40,825 bases of DNA. Origin: a virus. Made by a program: the position numbers and the translations under genes. Position 1 is the first letter of the stretch. Each line of letters begins with the position of its first letter. Below are positions 37,754 to 40,825 of this stretch, piece by piece. The DNA lies in IMG/VR virus record IMGVR_UViG_3300044613_000975, positions 1 through 40,825 of that record; one strand, given 5' to 3'. Under the pieces are notes generated by a model, which saw only the letters and a list, made by a program, of their open reading frames with translations, made no database searches and was not told the DNA's origin.

Positions 37754-39493
37754 ATGGCTGATTTGAGGGAAGGCATTAGCGTTGTCACGGTAGGAAGAAC
37801 GACGCCCATCCCTCCAGGGCCTCAGCCTGCCGCCAAGAGCCTTCCGGTGGTGCTGGCCACGGACACTGAGGCTGTGCCAGTGCGAGTGGCGAACCAGCAG
37901 ATCACAGAGGTTTCGCTGAGTCTGCTTGGTGTCCCCCGCTCAGAGGTGGCGCTTGGAATCTTCGCGGACGTGACCACCTATGACATTAACCAAAACGAAT
38001 GGCAGAGCCGAGGTGGACTTGGCACCATTGCGAGCGCAGGAACCACCACGCATATTCCCGCTGAAAGCGCAGCCAAAGTTGCCTGTAGCGCTGCCACGAC
38101 GCCACGCAATCAACTGCTGAGCAGCAAGCGCTTCTTCCGCTATCAGCCTGGCCGTGTGAGTAGCTCCACGTTTGGCGTGAGGATGACGATTAGTGCCGAC
38201 GGTGGTGACATTAAGAAGTGGGGATCATTTGACAGCAATGATGGTTACTACTTTGAAGTGCAGGGAGGCTCACAGACTGGCACCGATAAGGAGACAAACT
38301 TTTATGTGGTGAGACGAACAAGCGCTTTTGCGTCTTACTCAACACTGGCGCCCAATACTGCCGCTGGAGAGATTGGCACGATTGGCAGCAGCCTGGTCAT
38401 CAAGCGTGATGGTCTCACCTATGTTCATGCAGGGCTCTACGACGAAAGCCTGCGAGTGGCTGGCGGGACTGGCGGCAGCACCATTGAAACAGGTTCTGCA
38501 TTGTCCTTCTCTGTGCCTGCAGACTATCGCTACACCTATGAGTATCGAGTACCACGAAAGTATTTCTCCTCTGACCGCATGGACGGTCTTACCAGCACTC
38601 AATACTATGCCGACGAAGTGCCCGGCAAGGCATCGTTTGGCCTGACGTTTGGTGGCACGGCTAGCGCACCAATTCCGAATTACACCAATGGCGACGTGGT
38701 GGAAGATGAGGATGGCAATGTAGTTGCCGATGAATCGCTCTGGGATTTGAACTTCTCACGAGTGACCATGTATAAGATTGAATACTCGTGGTACGGTGCC
38801 GTTGGTGCCAAGTTTCTAGCCTATGTTCCCGACAAGGACGATCCGTCTCAGGCGCGATGGGTGGCCATTCACCACCTTCGCGTCAGCAACCAAATCATCA
38901 CCCCGAGTCTGGGTAATCCCACTCTGCCTCTGAGTTACTACGTTCAGAAGCAAAGCAGCGCCAATGAAGTAGCGTTGTTCAAGTATGGCGCAAGTTACTA
39001 CATTGATGGTGGCGACAAGGGGACTATTGTTGCTCGTTCCATCGCTAATTCTGCCGACCGCGCCATTACGGTATCTGGCGAAGCGCTGATTGCGTTGCAG
39101 GTTAAGAATGCCATCAATTCCATTCGCAATCGGATGCAGGTATATCCCACTCGACTGAGTGTAGGGGTGAATGGAAGGGCCGTAGTTTCGCTGGTCAAGA
39201 ATCCAACGCTCGTGTCCGGCGTCCCAACCTTTACTAGCGCCAATGCTTTGAGTCCAATCAACACTTTCATAGGCACCAGTGTTCCGATCGTAAGTGGCGG
39301 CACAACTGTTGCCACGTTCTATGCAGGCGATGGAGGGAACGAATACGACCTTTCGCCTTATTTTGCGTTTAACAAGGACTACCTTTCTTTCCCATTGGCT
39401 GCCACTTCTGGCGATACGCTGTATGTTTTTGTTCGTGGTGCTGCGGCTACCATTAGTGGCAGTGCTGCTATCACTTGGGAAGAGCAGGTGTGA
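37754..39493 (+). CDS. Virion structural / tail fibre protein, FRYQPGR family (579 aa)
   Basis: N-terminus: MADLREGISVVTVGRTTPI, then a hydrophobic EVSLSLLGVPRSEVALGIF segment shared with the next gene. Centre: SKRFFRYQPGRVSSSTFGVR and SFDSNDGYYFEVQGG, then VTMYKIEYSWYGAVGAKFLAYVP, blocks that I recall from structural proteins of cyanophages. A YIDGGDKGT block follows, and the C-terminus is beta-rich. No catalytic residues are obvious. It is probably a trimeric adhesin or side fibre. A paralogue follows with a 4-base overlap. Confidence 0.76.
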   Translation: MADLREGISVVTVGRTTPIPPGPQPAAKSLPVVLATDTEAVPVRVANQQITEVSLSLLGVPRSEVALGIFADVTTYDINQNEWQSRGGLGTIASAGTTTHIPAESAAKVACSAATTPRNQLLSSKRFFRYQPGRVSSSTFGVRMTISADGGDIKKWGSFDSNDGYYFEVQGGSQTGTDKETNFYVVRRTSAFASYSTLAPNTAAGEIGTIGSSLVIKRDGLTYVHAGLYDESLRVAGGTGGSTIETGSALSFSVPADYRYTYEYRVPRKYFSSDRMDGLTSTQYYADEVPGKASFGLTFGGTASAPIPNYTNGDVVEDEDGNVVADESLWDLNFSRVTMYKIEYSWYGAVGAKFLAYVPDKDDPSQARWVAIHHLRVSNQIITPSLGNPTLPLSYYVQKQSSANEVALFKYGASYYIDGGDKGTIVARSIANSADRAITVSGEALIALQVKNAINSIRNRMQVYPTRLSVGVNGRAVVSLVKNPTLVSGVPTFTSANALSPINTFIGTSVPIVSGGTTVATFYAGDGGNEYDLSPYFAFNKDYLSFPLAATSGDTLYVFVRGAAATISGSAAITWEEQV

Positions 39494-40825
39494 CTGTTTC
39501 GGGGTACTACCAAATTGCAGAAGATCAGCAGCCAGCAGGCTATGGGCTTGTTGACTCTGAACTGATTGACTTCACCACGGGCGATACGCTTATCGACTTG
39601 GACGATGGCCTGCCGCTAACTGGAGACACGCAAGAAACTGTCATTAGCGCATCTGGAGCTTTTCCGGTAGCCCTGATGAACAGTGCTGCCATTCCAGTGG
39701 AGGTGGTGAACCAGTCGGTTAGCGAGGTGGAGATTGGCCTGCTGGGTGTCCCTAGGGCTGAAACGGCACTTGGCATTTTGGGACTGGTCAACACTTATGG
39801 CTTGGACCTGACTTTATGGGGGCTTGCGCCAGGCGGTCTATCGCTGTATCAGTATTTCCGCGATCCAAACACTTGGACTTTTCAAGTGAAGGATGGCATT
39901 GAGTATGGCTGGTTTGCGCGACACCTTCCCAAGGAAGCGGCTTTACAGGTTTATGCTTTGCCTCCAGAGAAGAGCTACGAATATCTAGAAGATGATGGTA
40001 CTGGCCGGTATCCTGGAGGCTACACCGATGGGGTGATTACAAACTACATTGAAAGCAAGCGCACGTTCAGGTATCAGCCCGGTCGGATTACTGGTGTGAC
40101 GATGGGCGTACGAATGTCCACTGATAGTAATTGGCCTGGAGAATCCATCTCTTGGGGGTGCCGCAATTCCTACGGCGATGGCTATTACTTTAGGCTGGAC
40201 AAGGGTACTGATTTGTATGTGGTCAGGGAATCACCGGGCTTGCCAACACTTGTAGTACCAAGAGAACAATGGAATGGCGATCCTGTCACTGTTGAGGCTG
40301 GCGATACGGGGTGGAATCTTGACGTGTCAAAAGTGACAATGTTCAAGATTGAGTTTGGCTGGTATGGCGCCATTGGAGCCACCTTGTTCGCCTATGTGCC
40401 TATTGACCATGACAATGCACGATGGGTGAAGTTACATTCATTTAGAGCAGAGAACCAGAACACTGTACCGAGCCTGAGAAGTCCGTATCTGAGGATTTTT
40501 ATTCAGGCAACACAAACTGCTGGTGCAAGCACTCCGGCCTTCGTTAACTTGTACGGTAGTAGCGTCTACATTGATGGTGGCGATGATGGCACACTACAAA
40601 CCGCCAGTGCTTCAACACCAACAGCAGCAACAATCACCAATCAGGCTCGTTCAATTATTGGCCTACTGCCTGCCACTAGGATCAATGACATTCCGAATCA
40701 GAAAACACTATTCCCGACATCGCTATCATTTTCCTCCGACTTGCCAGCCAGGCTTGATCTGATGGTCGTGAATCCTGGAATTGGCAATAGTGAAAGCTAT
40801 GGCTATGGCCATGGTACGACGATTA
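39490..40825 (+). CDS. Virion structural / tail fibre protein, second copy, cut by window end
   Basis: GTG 39490 overlaps the upstream stop (GTGA); the frame is open to the last base, 445 codons seen. It aligns to the previous gene over EVEIGLLGVPRAETALGI, TFRYQPGRITGVTMGVRM, YGDGYYFRLDKG, VTMFKIEFGWYGAIGA and YIDGGDDGT, in the same order. Its N-terminal 45 residues differ (VTVSGYYQIAEDQQPAG, then a Thr/Asp-rich stretch). Tandem duplication has probably produced two fibres or two subunits with different binding parts. The C-terminus is not in the window. Confidence 0.76.
   Translation, partial: MTVSGYYQIAEDQQPAGYGLVDSELIDFTTGDTLIDLDDGLPLTGDTQETVISASGAFPVALMNSAAIPVEVVNQSVSEVEIGLLGVPRAETALGILGLVNTYGLDLTLWGLAPGGLSLYQYFRDPNTWTFQVKDGIEYGWFARHLPKEAALQVYALPPEKSYEYLEDDGTGRYPGGYTDGVITNYIESKRTFRYQPGRITGVTMGVRMSTDSNWPGESISWGCRNSYGDGYYFRLDKGTDLYVVRESPGLPTLVVPREQWNGDPVTVEAGDTGWNLDVSKVTMFKIEFGWYGAIGATLFAYVPIDHDNARWVKLHSFRAENQNTVPSLRSPYLRIFIQATQTAGASTPAFVNLYGSSVYIDGGDDGTLQTASASTPTAATITNQARSIIGLLPATRINDIPNQKTLFPTSLSFSSDLPARLDLMVVNPGIGNSESYGYGHGTTI

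Noticed and set aside
1-40825. CRISPR array or HIP1 palindromes (GCGATCGC) of cyanobacteria
   Set aside because: No regularly spaced 25-40 base repeats exist. I saw no GCGATCGC octamer, only scattered CGATCG, so HIP1 is not used as host evidence.

Overview
The window is part of the genome of a tailed dsDNA phage, running off the right edge inside a gene. The morphogenesis genes (DUF1073 portal, MuF-like protein, DUF2213 protease/scaffold, DUF2184 capsid protein, frameshifted tail chaperones, a 1981-residue tape measure, lambda L, K, I-J and M homologues) describe a siphovirus with a long non-contractile tail. A cyanobacterial host, probably of the Synechococcus/Cyanobium type, is inferred from three things: the compact class I ribonucleotide reductase pair resembles the one carried by cyanosipho- and podoviruses; the fibre-like proteins share an FRYQPGR core that I recall from cyanophage virion proteins; and base composition is near one half GC without extreme codon use. 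Host identity is inference.

Layout. 1-839 has no convincing gene. It holds a terminator and a dense block of RNA-like secondary structure (349-672) in which three tandem units share an inner hairpin but have different outer stems. 840-3592 is a tightly overlapping run of small plus-strand genes, mostly of unknown function, including a membrane peptide and a pair of tandem paralogues. 3651-5860 holds nrdA and nrdB, each preceded by an intrinsic terminator. 6058-8435 is a mosaic stretch: an Ala-rich repeat protein, a possible remnant of a methyltransferase start, a tRNA-like element, a strong terminator and a metallophosphoesterase. A well-formed minus-strand tRNA with anticodon UAA overlaps the phosphoesterase 3' end. 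8613-10944 is a minus-strand block with two small genes, the large terminase and a PD-(D/E)XK-like nuclease in the place where a small terminase would be expected.

11006-26043 is the plus-strand head and connector region. It is interrupted by two kinds of insertion: a four-gene, translationally coupled carbohydrate-modification cassette (GT4, GT32-like, methyltransferase, HAD; 13799-17677), and two minus-strand genes, an HNH homing endonuclease and an XRE-type repressor with a palindrome at its start. Between these two lies a gene pair that appears to be joined by programmed -1 frameshifting at C CCA AAG. The same heptamer is used in the tail-chaperone gene at 25115, which makes the first site more credible. 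26046-40825 is the tail: tape measure, tip proteins in lambda order, then four fibre or accessory structural genes, the last two being tandem paralogues.

The most interesting candidates are the tandem structured RNA block, the recoded gene at 18272-18858, the regulator and operator inside the head operon, the portal with an extra C-terminal domain, and the class-I-shaped UAA tRNA.
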